Origin: Acidisoma cellulosilyticum
Lineage (GTDB): Bacteria; Pseudomonadota; Alphaproteobacteria; Acetobacterales; Acetobacteraceae
Direction of reading: 5' to 3'
NCBI RefSeq assembly: GCF_020621385.1
Contig: NZ_JAESVA010000001.1
Coordinates: 744,001 to 808,000, forward strand
Length of the DNA stretch: 64,000 nucleotides
Below, one piece after another: positions 45,711 to 54,683 of the stretch. Under the pieces are notes generated by a model. The model ran no database searches and had not been told where the DNA came from. It was given only the letters and a program-made list of their open reading frames with translations. Position 1 is the first letter of the stretch. Every line of letters starts with the position of its first letter. A program made the translations under genes and the position numbers.

Positions 45711-46173
45711 TTACAAGGCACCCGCCGCCGACCCTGTGATCATCGTCGAAGATCAGGGCTGGCGTCGGTTCGTGCCACGCCTGGAGGAGCGGGTTCTCCG
45801 CTCCATCCGGGTTGCCCAAACCACCGTCCCCGACGTGGTGGTGGATACCGTTGTCCTCACCGATGACCGGACCGTCCGCCAGCTGAACGCGCGGCATCGC
45901 GGCCGCAACAAGCCGACCAATGTGCTGACCTTCGAGCCTGCGGGTTTCGGCGTGGGCGGCGAATTGGTGCTGGCACTGGGCGTCGTGCGCCGTGAAGCGG
46001 CGGCCGAGCGCAAGACCATGGCGCAGCATATGGCGCATCTGCTGGTCCATGGCGTGCTGCATCTGGACGGTGAGGATCATCACCATCCCGGCGATGCGCG
46101 CCGCATGGAAATGGCGGAAAGCCGCATCCTCAGCCAACTCCGCGTGCCCAACCCCTGGAGGGCGGCGCGATGA
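45661..46173 (+). CDS. ybeY: endoribonuclease YbeY
   Basis: A zinc endoribonuclease for 16S rRNA 3' maturation and ribosome quality control. The catalytic metal site is [20 protein letters not shown] (the H-x3-H-x5-H pattern), preceded by [20 protein letters not shown] and VLTFEP. The start is uncertain: the ATG at 45661 gives 170 residues and overlaps phoH by 50 bp, while a GTG at 45694 would also keep the whole family domain, which begins near [12 protein letters not shown]. It overlaps corC by 4 bp. Confidence 0.93.
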   Translation: MHGATGPVRVKVEPPSSYKAPAADPVIIVEDQGWRRFVPRLEERVLRSIRVAQTTVPDVVVDTVVLTDDRTVRQLNARHRGRNKPTNVLTFEPAGFGVGGELVLALGVVRREAAAERKTMAQHMAHLLVHGVLHLDGEDHHHPGDARRMEMAESRILSQLRVPNPWRAAR

Positions 46174-47072
46174 GCAGCCATAACGAATCCTTCTTCAGCC
46201 GCATCCTGTCGATTCTCGGCCGTCGGGGAAACGACCAGACCCTGCGCCAGTCGATCGCCGATCTGGTGGAGGAGGCCGGAACCAGCCCACAGGCCCAGGG
46301 CGATGAGCCGCCGGAGCTTGACCGGCAGGAGCGTCTGCTGATCGGCAATATCCTGCGTCTGCGGGGCACGATGGCCAATGACGTCATGGTGCCCCGCGCC
46401 GATATCGTGGCGCTGCGGGTGGACCTGACACTGGACGAGACCTTGCAGCGCTTGCGGGAGGAGCAGCATTCCCGCCTGCCGATCTATCGCAGCGAGCTCG
46501 ATGACATCGTCGGCATGGTCCATATCAAGGACGTCTTCGCGTATATCGGCCGGGCCGAGGAATTCTCGCTCGAAAAGCTCGTGCGCAAGCCGCTGATGGT
46601 CGCGCCCCAGGCACCGGTGCTGGACCTTCTGGTGCAGATGCGCCAGGCCCGAGTCCATATGGCGCTGGTCATCGACGAATATGGCGGCGTCGACGGGCTG
46701 GTGACCATCGAGGATCTGGTCGAGACCATCGTCGGCGATATCGACGATGAGCATGACGATATCGAGGCGCCGCTGATGACCGAGCGGCCTGACGGCACGC
46801 TGGATATCGCGGCCCGCCTGCCGATCGAGGATTTCGAGGAAAAGGTCGGGCCGGTGCTGACGCCGGAGGAGCGCGCCTCCTCCATCGATACCGTGGGCGG
46901 GTTGATCTTCACCCTCGCCGGCCGCGTGCCGGCGGAAAACGAGATCATCACCCACCCGAGTTCGGGGGCCGAGTTCCAGGTGCTGGATGCCGACGCCCGG
47001 CATATCCATACGGTGCGGGTCAGGCCGCCGGCACCCAAGACCGAGACGGAAGGCGCCGCAGCCGCGGCGTAG
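46170..47072 (+). CDS. corC: CorC/HlyC-family CBS-domain protein
   Basis: A 300-residue cytosolic protein. A CBS pair (about 65-190) has [40 protein letters not shown] and [20 protein letters not shown], followed by a CorC_HlyC transporter-associated domain (about 205-290) with [16 protein letters not shown]. It is linked to Mg/Co handling or envelope stress but has no membrane segment itself. It starts in an ATGA overlap with ybeY. In many relatives lnt follows here; in this window an EamA transporter does. Confidence 0.93.
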   Translation: MSSHNESFFSRILSILGRRGNDQTLRQSIADLVEEAGTSPQAQGDEPPELDRQERLLIGNILRLRGTMANDVMVPRADIVALRVDLTLDETLQRLREEQHSRLPIYRSELDDIVGMVHIKDVFAYIGRAEEFSLEKLVRKPLMVAPQAPVLDLLVQMRQARVHMALVIDEYGGVDGLVTIEDLVETIVGDIDDEHDDIEAPLMTERPDGTLDIAARLPIEDFEEKVGPVLTPEERASSIDTVGGLIFTLAGRVPAENEIITHPSSGAEFQVLDADARHIHTVRVRPPAPKTETEGAAAAA

Positions 47073-47080
47073 CATAACCG

Positions 47081-48019
47081 ATGCGCCTCGCTTCGCTCCG
47101 GGCGCAGCTGCGACCAGGCAACGGCCTTGCCATTGGCCTGGTCATCCTCTCGTCGCTGCTGTACTCGCTCGGTTATGCGCTGAGCAAACAGCTGATCCAG
47201 GCGTGGCATTTCAATGCCATGCAATTATTCGTCCTGCGCTCGATCCTGGTGCTTGCGGGAATCTCGGCCATGCCGCTGGTGGGCGCTCGGCCGCCGTCGC
47301 TGGCGCGGGTGCTGTCCCCACCCCATCCCTGGCTGCAGCGCCTGACCGCTCTCACCCTCGTCATCTCCGCGGTGCTGGCGACCATCGGCTACGGCTATCT
47401 GCCGGTGACGACGGCGACCGCCTTCAGCTTCCTGGCACCTCTGCTCGCAACCGCCATGGCTGCCGTTTTTCTGCGGGAGAAGGTTTCTGTTCAGCGATGG
47501 ATCGCCATCGCCGTCGGATTCGCGGGTGTCATCGTCATCGTCCATCCTGGCGGACGGAACCAAGGCCAGTCAGCCCATCTGATCGGTATTGTCGCCGCTT
47601 TCGGCTCCGCGACGCTCTACGCCATGCAGCAGATGCTGATCCGTCGCGCCCGCGACAGCATGACGACCATGGATGTAATGGCCCAGGCGGCCGTCGTGGG
47701 GCTCGTCCTGCTCGTCTGGTTCATGCCCTTCGTCTGGCGACCCGTGCCGACTTCCGCACTTCTGCTGATCGTGGCAGCGGCGGCGACGCAGACAGGCGGG
47801 TTGCTGACGATCGCGGCCGCCATCCGCATCGGCCAGATTTCCCAACTCGCACCCTGGCAATATGGCGGCATGGTCTGGGCCATGCTGCTCGACCTCTTCA
47901 TGTTCGGCCATACGCCCGGACTGGTCGCGCTGATCGGTGCCGCCATGATCGTCGCGGGCGGGCTGCTTTCCCAGTTTCGCCTGCAGGGCTTCTCCCGCCT
48001 GGTCCGCATGCGAAGCTAA
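47081..48019 (+). CDS. EamA/DMT-family transporter
   Basis: A 312-residue drug/metabolite transporter-superfamily protein with about ten membrane helices in two EamA repeats. The first repeat runs from LVILSSLLYSLGYALSKQLI to VTTATAFSFLAPLLATAMAA with the LREKVSVQRWIAIAVGFAGV signature. The second ends in PGLVALIGAAMIVAGGLL. The substrate is unknown; members export amino acids, purines or riboflavin-like compounds. It starts 8 bp after corC and is likely in the same transcript. Confidence 0.88.
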   Translation: MRLASLRAQLRPGNGLAIGLVILSSLLYSLGYALSKQLIQAWHFNAMQLFVLRSILVLAGISAMPLVGARPPSLARVLSPPHPWLQRLTALTLVISAVLATIGYGYLPVTTATAFSFLAPLLATAMAAVFLREKVSVQRWIAIAVGFAGVIVIVHPGGRNQGQSAHLIGIVAAFGSATLYAMQQMLIRRARDSMTTMDVMAQAAVVGLVLLVWFMPFVWRPVPTSALLLIVAAAATQTGGLLTIAAAIRIGQISQLAPWQYGGMVWAMLLDLFMFGHTPGLVALIGAAMIVAGGLLSQFRLQGFSRLVRMRS

Positions 48020-48022
48020 GGG

Positions 48023-48682
48023 TCAGGGCCGCCAGGAGCCGTGCGGCAAAGCCTCGTCCCGCTTCGCGGCCGCAAGCGCTGCGATCATCCCGTCAAGGTC
48101 GAGGGGAATGCAGTAAGCCGGCTTCGCGCGTTCGAAGCGCCAGCTTTCTGCCAGGCCGCCCGCGTCCAGCGCATCGAAACCGATCTCCGCATGCAGACCG
48201 GCAACGACGGCTTTGGCCGCCGCATCCTCCCCCGCGATCGGCAGCGCTCGGCGCGCCCCTGACGGCAGCAGCGACGATCCCGGTTCCAGATCCACGGCCA
48301 GAATGGCGTTGAAGGCCTTCACCAGACGGGATTGCGGCAGAAGGGCCGCGATCATGCCACTGGTCGTCGTCCGTTGCTCATCCAGGTCTGCAACCACGCC
48401 GTCCCGCTCGGGATAATAATTATTGGCGTCGAGCACGATCTTCCCGGCCAGCGGCAGGTCCGCGAGACTGTCCCGCGCCGCGAAAGGCAGAGCGAGGAAG
48501 ACAATATCCCCAAAGGCTGCGGCGTCCTCGGCCGTGCCGATGGTGGCACCCGTGCCGCTCGGCACGCTTGTCAGCGTTTTTGGCCCGCGCGCATTGCTGA
48601 GCATGACCTGATGCCCTGCCGCAATGGCCCGCCTCGCGAAAGCGCGGGCCAGAAACCCAGCCCCGATACTGCCGATACGCAT
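48023..48682 (-). CDS. NADPH-dependent F420-reductase-like oxidoreductase
   Basis: A 219-residue Rossmann protein of the NADP oxidoreductase, coenzyme F420-dependent type. It starts MRIGSIGAGFLARAFARR and has GHQVMLSNARGPKT and DIVFLALPFAARDSL, the NADPH-binding pattern. LDANNYYPERDG and LVKAFNAILAVDL are family blocks. The ATG at 48682 was selected for the GAGGACAAGGAC ahead of it and the conserved start. In non-F420 bacteria such proteins act on other, unknown substrates. It diverges from a LysR regulator that likely controls it. Confidence 0.85.
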   Translation of the reverse strand: MRIGSIGAGFLARAFARRAIAAGHQVMLSNARGPKTLTSVPSGTGATIGTAEDAAAFGDIVFLALPFAARDSLADLPLAGKIVLDANNYYPERDGVVADLDEQRTTTSGMIAALLPQSRLVKAFNAILAVDLEPGSSLLPSGARRALPIAGEDAAAKAVVAGLHAEIGFDALDAGGLAESWRFERAKPAYCIPLDLDGMIAALAAAKRDEALPHGSWRP

Positions 48683-48779
48683 GTCCTTGTCCTCGCTCTT
48701 GGAATGGCGAGAGTTTATTTGCCAACCATTTAGCGATAAATTCTGCTGAAAGAAATTCTTTCCCAATCATGAGTGGGCA

Positions 48780-49715
48780 ATGCTCGATCGGCTGACCAGC
48801 ATGACCGTCTTCCTGCGCGCCGTGGACCTCGGCTCCTTCGCGGCAGCGGGGGCCGCGCTCGGCCTATCGCCGCAGATGGTCGCGAAGCATGTCGTGGCGC
48901 TGGAGGATCGTCTCGGCGCAAGGCTGCTGCAGCGGACGACGCGCAAGCACAGCCTGACCGAAGTCGGCCGCGCCTATGCCGATCGCTGCCGGACGATCCT
49001 GGCGGAAGTCGAGGAAGCCGAAACGCTTGCGCAAACCGCTCGCCTGTCCCCGCGCGGCAAGCTGCGCGTCAATGCACCAGTGACCTTCGGCGCGCAGATG
49101 CTGACGCCACTCGTCACTCGCTTTCTGCGCCAGCACCCGGAGGTCGAAGTCGAACTGACCCTGACGGACCGGCTGGTCGATCCGATCGAGGATGGGTTCG
49201 AGGCGATCATCCGCCTCGGCCCGATCGGGGACAGCCGGTTGATCGCGCGTCCGCTGGCACCTTACCGGCTGATCGCCTGCGCCTCACCCGCCTATCTGGC
49301 GGCGCGCGGTACACCGCAAACCCCAGCCGATTTGGCCAGGCACGAATGCCTCGGCTTCGCCTTCTGGACGAGCGGCCTCGGCCGGCAATGGCAGTTCCGG
49401 CGGGATGGCCAAAGCTTTGACGTGCCGGTCTCCGGCCGTCTCAAGGTGAATGACTGGAAAGGCCTGCTCGCCGCCGCGCTCGACGGCTTCGGCATCACCC
49501 TCGGCCCGGAATCGGCCCTGACACAGGAATTGGCCGAAGGCCGGCTGATCCAGCTGCTGCCGGATTACGAGGGGCCGCTGCGGCCCATGCATCTTCTTTA
49601 TGCGGCGGACCGGCGGATGACGCCGAAGCTGCGCCTGTTCATCGACGCTGTGATCGCGGAATTCGGCTCTGGCCTGCCCTCCCGCCCCTCTCCCAGCCGC
49701 GCGGTTCTGAGTTAG
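48780..49715 (+). CDS. LysR-family transcriptional regulator
   Basis: A 311-residue regulator. The N-terminal winged helix (1-60) has DLGSFAAAGAALGLSPQMVA and RTTRKHSLTEVGRAYADR. The effector-binding domain (about 90-300) belongs to the CrgA/PA-type subgroup (GKLRVNAPVTFG, then DLVARHE-like DLARHECLGF). It probably regulates the divergent F420-reductase-like gene across the 97-bp gap, which contains an AT-rich ATTTGCCAACCATTTAGCG region suited to LysR binding. Confidence 0.92.
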   Translation: MLDRLTSMTVFLRAVDLGSFAAAGAALGLSPQMVAKHVVALEDRLGARLLQRTTRKHSLTEVGRAYADRCRTILAEVEEAETLAQTARLSPRGKLRVNAPVTFGAQMLTPLVTRFLRQHPEVEVELTLTDRLVDPIEDGFEAIIRLGPIGDSRLIARPLAPYRLIACASPAYLAARGTPQTPADLARHECLGFAFWTSGLGRQWQFRRDGQSFDVPVSGRLKVNDWKGLLAAALDGFGITLGPESALTQELAEGRLIQLLPDYEGPLRPMHLLYAADRRMTPKLRLFIDAVIAEFGSGLPSRPSPSRAVLS

Positions 49716-49745
49716 GATGGGGCTTCGGGAATGGTTGGAGCGCCG

Positions 49746-50000
49746 ATGAATTCGATTTTCGTGCAAATCAAATGTGACCTCGGCCAGGCCTATCAGGTGG
49801 CGGCACAACTGGCCGATGAGTTCGAAAACGCCTCCCAGATCTACTCGACATCGGGACATTGGGACCTGCTGGTGCAGTTCCGCCTGGAAGACGGGCTCGA
49901 CCCTGGATTGTTCGTGAACGAGCACCTGCACCGCGTGCCGGGGATTCGCGACACCTATACCATCATGGTCTTCGACGCCTTCACCCCCAGCGGCGGCTAG
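49746..50000 (+). CDS. stand-alone Lrp/AsnC ligand-binding (RAM) domain protein
   Basis: An 84-residue protein made only of the AsnC C-terminal alpha-beta sandwich, without the DNA-binding domain. It shows MNSIFVQIKCDLGQAYQVAA, STSGHWDLLVQFRLED and the C-terminal GIRDTYTIMVFDAF. Such proteins bind amino acids as oligomers and may modulate full-length Lrp regulators. The ATG at 49746 has GGAG 6-9 bp upstream. Its TAG stop codon is part of the CTAG that forms the left boundary of the adjacent MITE-like repeat. Confidence 0.86.
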   Translation: MNSIFVQIKCDLGQAYQVAAQLADEFENASQIYSTSGHWDLLVQFRLEDGLDPGLFVNEHLHRVPGIRDTYTIMVFDAFTPSGG

Positions 50001-50168
50001 AGTCTGTCAGGTTTTAATAGATAATTTGTCATCCGCGCACTTGTTGCGCGGACCTACCCACCGCGGCGCCCAGCCGGCCGATTGCTTGCTCCACCGGGTA
50101 GATGCGCGGGTCGGGGCCCGCGCACGACAGATTTAGTGGCGTTTCCAACTAAACCTGACGGACTCTAG
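49997..50168. repeat. MITE-like palindromic element, copy 2
   Basis: A 172-bp element flanked by CTAG on both sides. Left terminus AGTCTGTCAGGTTTTAAT and right terminus AACTAAACCTGACGGACT are imperfect inverted repeats. The inner part is a different long palindrome from copy 1: GTCATCCGCGCAC and GGACCTACCC on the left are answered by GGGTAGATGCGCGGG and GCGCACGAC on the right. The right 29 bp are identical to copy 1. Both flanking genes use the bordering CTAG as their TAG stop codons (plus strand 49998-50000, minus strand 50167-50165). Confidence 0.78.
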
Positions 50169-51502
50169 AGCGGCGTGATCAGCCTTGTCGCCAGATCGAC
50201 GACGACCGTGTCATCCGGCGTTTTCGCCGTCTCCCCGTCGCTCGCCGGATGATATTCGATGCGGAGCTGCGTCTCCGTCACCACGATGCGCAGATAGCCG
50301 TAATTCTGATCGTCATAGCTCTCCAGAATCACCTGATCCTTGTCGCCCTTGGGCATCTGCAGCTTGGTCGGCGCGCGCAGCGGCAACTGCCCCTTGCGCG
50401 ACAGTTTGGCGACGGCATGGCCGCCATTGCCGGCAATGATATAGGGGATCTGCATAGCCCCATGCAGGCGCGTGAAGCGCTGGTAGTTATGGGCATGCCC
50501 TGACAGCACGGCATGCGGCCAGAGCCCGACCTTCTCGCAAATGGCGTCGACCTCCTCCCGCAGCGTGATGCTCCAGCCATGAGTTGTGCCCGCCGTATAG
50601 GCCGGGTGGTGATGCGCGATGACGATGGCGCCGGCGAATTTTTCGTGTTTCGCGCGTTTCAGCGCGGCTTCCAGATAGGCGAGCTGGCTGTCGCCAATCT
50701 CAGGCCAGGTGCCGTCCTCGGATGATATGACACCCGGGTCTTCCAGCGTGTTGGAATAGAGCACGAAGCAGCGCAGGAAAGGCGCCTCGAAGGTATAAAA
50801 GACGCCGGGCTGGATCTGCGCCGTGCGCAGCAATCCGCCCGAATCCGCCGTGCGGTGGAAATCCTCGGCGCAGAAATTATCCAGGAAGGCAGCAAGCGTG
50901 GTCGCGTTCGAGCCGGGGACGGTCATGCCGTCATGATTGCCGGCGAGTGCGACGATCGGTGCCGGATAGCCGCGATAGGGGTCGTAGAACTGATCGTAAT
51001 AATATTCGGCCTCGCCGAAATTATAGATGACGTCGCCCAGATGGAGGAAGAATTTCGGCACGTCCTTCGGCTCTGACTCATTGAAATCGCTGACCATCTT
51101 GTCGGCGACCTCGCTCTGGCTTTCCGGTCCGCGCGTGCTGCCGGTGTCGCCCACGGAGTGGAAGACGAGCTGGCCGGATTGCGTGATCATCTTTTCGGCG
51201 GCGGCACCGCTGGTGCCGTAGATGTCGGCGAGCGTCAGGCGCGGCTCAACCCCGCCGCGCGGCGCCGGAAAGGCGATGGGCCGCAGCTTATGCGCCTTGT
51301 TGAGCTTGTCGATCTTGGCATAGGCGGCGTCATCGGTCGGGTGATGGATGACGAATTCGGTCGGGTCCGCCCCAGGCTGCGGCTGAGCGAAGCTCGGCGA
51401 CGGCTCATCCGGGCCGGGACCGGCCGCAGGCGGCTCGCCCTCATCACCGCCGTTTCCACCACCCTGGTCGTGCTTGTCCTTGGACTTGCTCTTATGGGCC
51501 AA
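50165..51502 (-). CDS. calcineurin-like metallophosphatase
   Basis: A 445-residue metallophosphoesterase. Metal-binding motifs are in order: SVGDTG, HLGDVIYNFGEAEYYYDQF, ALAGNHDG, VIAHHHPAY and LSGHAHNYQRF. The order and the YNFGE insertion resemble purple-acid-phosphatase-like or alkaline-phosphatase-type enzymes with a dinuclear centre. The N-terminus (about 1-50) is Lys/Gly/Pro-rich and disordered, without a signal peptide, so it is probably cytoplasmic. Its TAG stop comes from the right border of the repeat element. Substrate unknown. Confidence 0.88.
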   Translation of the reverse strand: MAHKSKSKDKHDQGGGNGGDEGEPPAAGPGPDEPSPSFAQPQPGADPTEFVIHHPTDDAAYAKIDKLNKAHKLRPIAFPAPRGGVEPRLTLADIYGTSGAAAEKMITQSGQLVFHSVGDTGSTRGPESQSEVADKMVSDFNESEPKDVPKFFLHLGDVIYNFGEAEYYYDQFYDPYRGYPAPIVALAGNHDGMTVPGSNATTLAAFLDNFCAEDFHRTADSGGLLRTAQIQPGVFYTFEAPFLRCFVLYSNTLEDPGVISSEDGTWPEIGDSQLAYLEAALKRAKHEKFAGAIVIAHHHPAYTAGTTHGWSITLREEVDAICEKVGLWPHAVLSGHAHNYQRFTRLHGAMQIPYIIAGNGGHAVAKLSRKGQLPLRAPTKLQMPKGDKDQVILESYDDQNYGYLRIVVTETQLRIEYHPASDGETAKTPDDTVVVDLATRLITPL

Positions 51503-51597
51503 GTTCGCCTCCCCCTTCTTGTCTCCAAAGAGATGGGAGTGCGATCAACGCGGCAGAGAGGCCGCTGCATGACCATGCAATGACAATCGGAGCCGCG

Positions 51598-51882
51598 TCA
51601 GCCTTTGCTGAGGCGTCGCTTATTGGCCGCGACCTTGCGGGCATAGAAGCGGGTGACGGCTTCCGCGCCCTTTTCAGGCGAGCCCGTCATTATCGCACGG
51701 GCCATGATGCCCTGCGCGACAGCGGCCGCCGCGATCTTCTCCGTCACCATCAACTGGGATTCGGCCGCGCCGCGCTTACCGCCGCGGGCGATTTTGGCCA
51801 GCCGCAGAGACATCACCTGCGGCACCGTCCAGGCGAGGCCGAGCCCCGCCAATCCAGTCGGGTAGCTTTTGCGGCGCGCCAT
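51598..51882 (-). CDS. small hypothetical protein
   Basis: 94 residues from the ATG at 51882, preceded by GGGGGTTGG. The N-terminus is basic with a weakly hydrophobic stretch (GLAGLGLAWTVPQVMSL). The rest is helical and positively charged, ending RFYARKVAANKRRLSKG. The helical, Ala-rich, basic composition slightly resembles phasin-type proteins but no family can be named. It lies between the metallophosphatase and icd on the same strand. Confidence 0.5.
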   Translation of the reverse strand: MARRKSYPTGLAGLGLAWTVPQVMSLRLAKIARGGKRGAAESQLMVTEKIAAAAVAQGIMARAIMTGSPEKGAEAVTRFYARKVAANKRRLSKG

Positions 51883-51971
51883 GATCCAACCCCCATTTTG
51901 TCCCCCGCGGCATGAAGCCGCGGGCGACACATAGGTGGGTTTGGCAGTCGTTGGTTACGAGAGGCGGGCTT

Positions 51972-53192
51972 TTACGCCTTGGACATCGCCAGCTTCAGAT
52001 TGTCGTCGATCTTGGCCAGGAAATCCTGGGTCGTCAGGAAAGGCTGGTCCTTCGCGATGAGGACGGCCAGATCCTTCGTCATGAAGCCGCTCTCCACCGT
52101 CTCGACGCAGACGCGTTCCAGCGTCTCGGCGAAGGCGGTGACGTCCGGCGTATTGTCGAAGCGGCCGCGATAGATCAGCCCGCGCGTCCAGGCGAAGACG
52201 CTGGCGATGGGGTTGGTGCTGGTCGGGCGGCCCTTCTGATGCTCGCGGTAATGGCGCGTCACCGTGCCATGCGCGGCCTCGCTTTCCACGACGGAACCCG
52301 ACGGGTCGAGCAGCACGCTGGTCATCAGGCCGAGCGAGCCGAAGCCCTGGGCGACGATGTCGCTTTCCACGTCGCCGTCATAATTCTTACAGGCCCAGAC
52401 ATAGCCGCCGTTCCACTTCAGCGCGGAGGCCACCATGTCGTCGATCAGGCGGTGTTCGTAGGTGATGCCCAGCTTGTCGAATTCGGCCTTGAATTCGGCG
52501 TCGAAGATCTCCTGGAAGGCGTCCTTGAACATGCCGTCATAGGCTTTCAGGATCGTGTTCTTCGTCGAGAGATAGACCGGGTATTTGCGAGCCAGGCCGT
52601 AATTGAAGCTGGCGCGGGCAAAGCCCTGGATGGAAGCCAGGGTATTGTGGATGCCGAGCGCCACGCCCGGACCCTTGAAGTCATGGACTTCCAGTTCCAT
52701 CGGCGCGGAACCATCGGCCGGCACATAGTTCAGGGTCACGCGGCCCGGGCCGGGGATCTTGGTCTCGGCGGCGCGGTAGATGTCGCCGTAGGCATGACGT
52801 CCGACGACAATCGGCTCGTTCCAATGCGGCACCAGACGCGGCACGTTGGAGCAGATGATCGGCTCACGGAAAATGGTACCGTCCAGGATGTTGCGGATGG
52901 TGCCGTTCGGGCTGCGCCACATCTTCTTGAGGCCGAATTCCGTCACGCGGGCTTCGTCCGGGGTGATGGTCGCGCATTTCACGCCGACGCCGTATTGCTT
53001 GATGGCGTGGGCGGCATCGACCGTCACCTGATCGTCGGTCTGGTCGCGATATTCGATCCCGAGATCATAATATTTCAGGTCGATATCAAGATAGGGGACA
53101 ATGAGCTTCTCCTTGATGAAACCCCAGATGATTCGGGTCATCTCATCGCCGTCGAGTTCTACGACGGGGGTCTTCACCGGGATTTTTGCCAT
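51972..53192 (-). CDS. icd: NADP-dependent isocitrate dehydrogenase
   Basis: A 406-residue dimeric eukaryote-like type II isocitrate dehydrogenase that converts isocitrate to 2-oxoglutarate with NADPH formation. [20 protein letters not shown] is the family start, [18 protein letters not shown] binds substrate, and [20 protein letters not shown] and [19 protein letters not shown] carry metal and cofactor residues. The ATG at 53192 has GAGGA upstream; the longer open frame is not conserved. It diverges from fdhA. Confidence 0.97.
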   Translation of the reverse strand: MAKIPVKTPVVELDGDEMTRIIWGFIKEKLIVPYLDIDLKYYDLGIEYRDQTDDQVTVDAAHAIKQYGVGVKCATITPDEARVTEFGLKKMWRSPNGTIRNILDGTIFREPIICSNVPRLVPHWNEPIVVGRHAYGDIYRAAETKIPGPGRVTLNYVPADGSAPMELEVHDFKGPGVALGIHNTLASIQGFARASFNYGLARKYPVYLSTKNTILKAYDGMFKDAFQEIFDAEFKAEFDKLGITYEHRLIDDMVASALKWNGGYVWACKNYDGDVESDIVAQGFGSLGLMTSVLLDPSGSVVESEAAHGTVTRHYREHQKGRPTSTNPIASVFAWTRGLIYRGRFDNTPDVTAFAETLERVCVETVESGFMTKDLAVLIAKDQPFLTTQDFLAKIDDNLKLAMSKA

Positions 53193-53409
53193 GTCGGTCC
53201 TCGTTAGATCTTCTGGGAATGGTCTTGCCGCAAATTCGCACCAAGCCCGGCCTGCGGCAACCCTGCGCGCGAAAATGTGGCCGGTATCTGCTGCTCCCTT
53301 GTCGCAGGGGTCATTGAAGCCGAGGCCGGTTCGCGCGACCCTCCGCCTCAGGCCATCCCGCCGGGCAGATCGCCCGGATGAGAAGATCGGCCGAAAGGGA
53401 AGCAAAGCC

Positions 53410-54600
53410 ATGAGCGGCAATCGCGGCGTCGTCTATCTCGGTCCCAAACACGTAGAAGTGCAGGATATTCCGGACCCCAAGCTGCAAGCGCCGGACGGGC
53501 GGCGGATCGAGCATGCGGCGATCCTGAAAATCGTCGCCACCAATATCTGCGGCTCCGACCAGCATATGGTGCGCGGCCGCACGACGGCGCCGGCCGGTCT
53601 GGTCCTGGGCCACGAAATCACCGGTGAGGTGATCGAGACCGGACGGGATGTGGAAATGGTCGCGAAAGGCGATCTCGTCTCCGTGCCCTTCAATGTCGCC
53701 TGCGGCCGCTGCCGCACCTGTCGCGGCGGCGATACCGGCGTCTGCCTGACGGTGAATGACGGTCGGGCCGGCGGCGCCTACGGCTATGTCGATATGGGCG
53801 GCTGGATCGGCGGGCAGGCGCGCTACGTCATGGTGCCTTACGCCGACTTCAACCTGATGAAGTTCCCGGACAAGGCGCGGGCCATGGCGAAGATCCGTGA
53901 CCTCACCATGCTCACCGATATTTTCCCGACCGGGTTTCACGGCGCGATGGGCGCCAAGGTCGGGGTCGGCTCCACGGTCTATGTCGCGGGCGCGGGTCCG
54001 GTCGGCATGGCGGCGGCCGCCTCCGCCCGCCTGCTCGGCGCGGCCGTGACCATGGTGGGTGACTTCAATCCCGAGCGTCTGGCCCATGCCAAGGCCATGG
54101 GGTTCGAGCCGATCGACCTCTCCAAGCATGACCGGCTGGGGGAGATGATCGCCGAAGTAGTGGGCGTGCCGGAGGTCGATTCGGCGATCGACGCCGTGGG
54201 GTTCGAGGCGCGCGGCCATGCCGGCGGGGAGCAGCCGGCGGTGGTGCTGAACCAGATGATGGAGATCACACGGGCGGCCGGCAGCATCGGCATTCCGGGT
54301 CTGTACGTAACGGATGATCCGGGGGCGGTGGACGCGGCGGCCAAGGTCGGCAGCCTGTCGCTCCGCTTCGGCAAGGGCTGGTCGAAGGCCCATACGCTGC
54401 ATACGGGACAGACGCCGGTGATCCGCTACAATCGTATGCTGATGCAGGCGATCCTTTATGACCGCGTCAATATTGCCGAAATCGTCAATGCGACGGTGAT
54501 CGGGCTGGAAGATGCGCCCAAGGGATACGAGTCTTTTGACGCCGGCGCGGCCAGGAAATACGTGATCGACCCGCATGGATTGATCGCCAAGGCGGCGTAA
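53410..54600 (+). CDS. fdhA: glutathione-independent formaldehyde dehydrogenase
   Basis: A 396-residue zinc-dependent, NAD-linked dehydrogenase of the medium-chain family that oxidises formaldehyde (or other aldehydes/alcohols) without glutathione. Start [20 protein letters not shown] and [13 protein letters not shown] (catalytic-zinc Cys) are diagnostic. Structural zinc is held by the four Cys of [16 protein letters not shown], and the Rossmann loop is [19 protein letters not shown] precedes the ATG at 53410. It diverges from icd. Adjacency to zwf may reflect one-carbon or redox housekeeping. Confidence 0.93.
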   Translation: MSGNRGVVYLGPKHVEVQDIPDPKLQAPDGRRIEHAAILKIVATNICGSDQHMVRGRTTAPAGLVLGHEITGEVIETGRDVEMVAKGDLVSVPFNVACGRCRTCRGGDTGVCLTVNDGRAGGAYGYVDMGGWIGGQARYVMVPYADFNLMKFPDKARAMAKIRDLTMLTDIFPTGFHGAMGAKVGVGSTVYVAGAGPVGMAAAASARLLGAAVTMVGDFNPERLAHAKAMGFEPIDLSKHDRLGEMIAEVVGVPEVDSAIDAVGFEARGHAGGEQPAVVLNQMMEITRAAGSIGIPGLYVTDDPGAVDAAAKVGSLSLRFGKGWSKAHTLHTGQTPVIRYNRMLMQAILYDRVNIAEIVNATVIGLEDAPKGYESFDAGAARKYVIDPHGLIAKAA

Positions 54601-54646
54601 TTCTCGGTCCTATCGGCCGCAGGTAAGTTCCGCACAGCACGACGTC

Positions 54647-54671
54647 GGGGGGAAGGGCGAGCCCTCCCCCC
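54647..54671. terminator. hairpin between convergent fdhA and zwf
   Basis: GGGGGGAAGGGC and GCCCTCCCCCC arms around GA, a very GC-rich hairpin in the 83-bp space between the two convergent genes. The trailing T-tract is poor, so activity is only probable. Confidence 0.5.
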
Positions 54672-54683
54672 TTCGTCGGTCGT

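Noticed and set aside
51912-53207. 431-residue plus-strand frame over icd, and similar frames over zwf (54693-56243) and fumC (57224-58987)
   Set aside because: All are antisense to strongly conserved metabolic enzymes and lack any family similarity.
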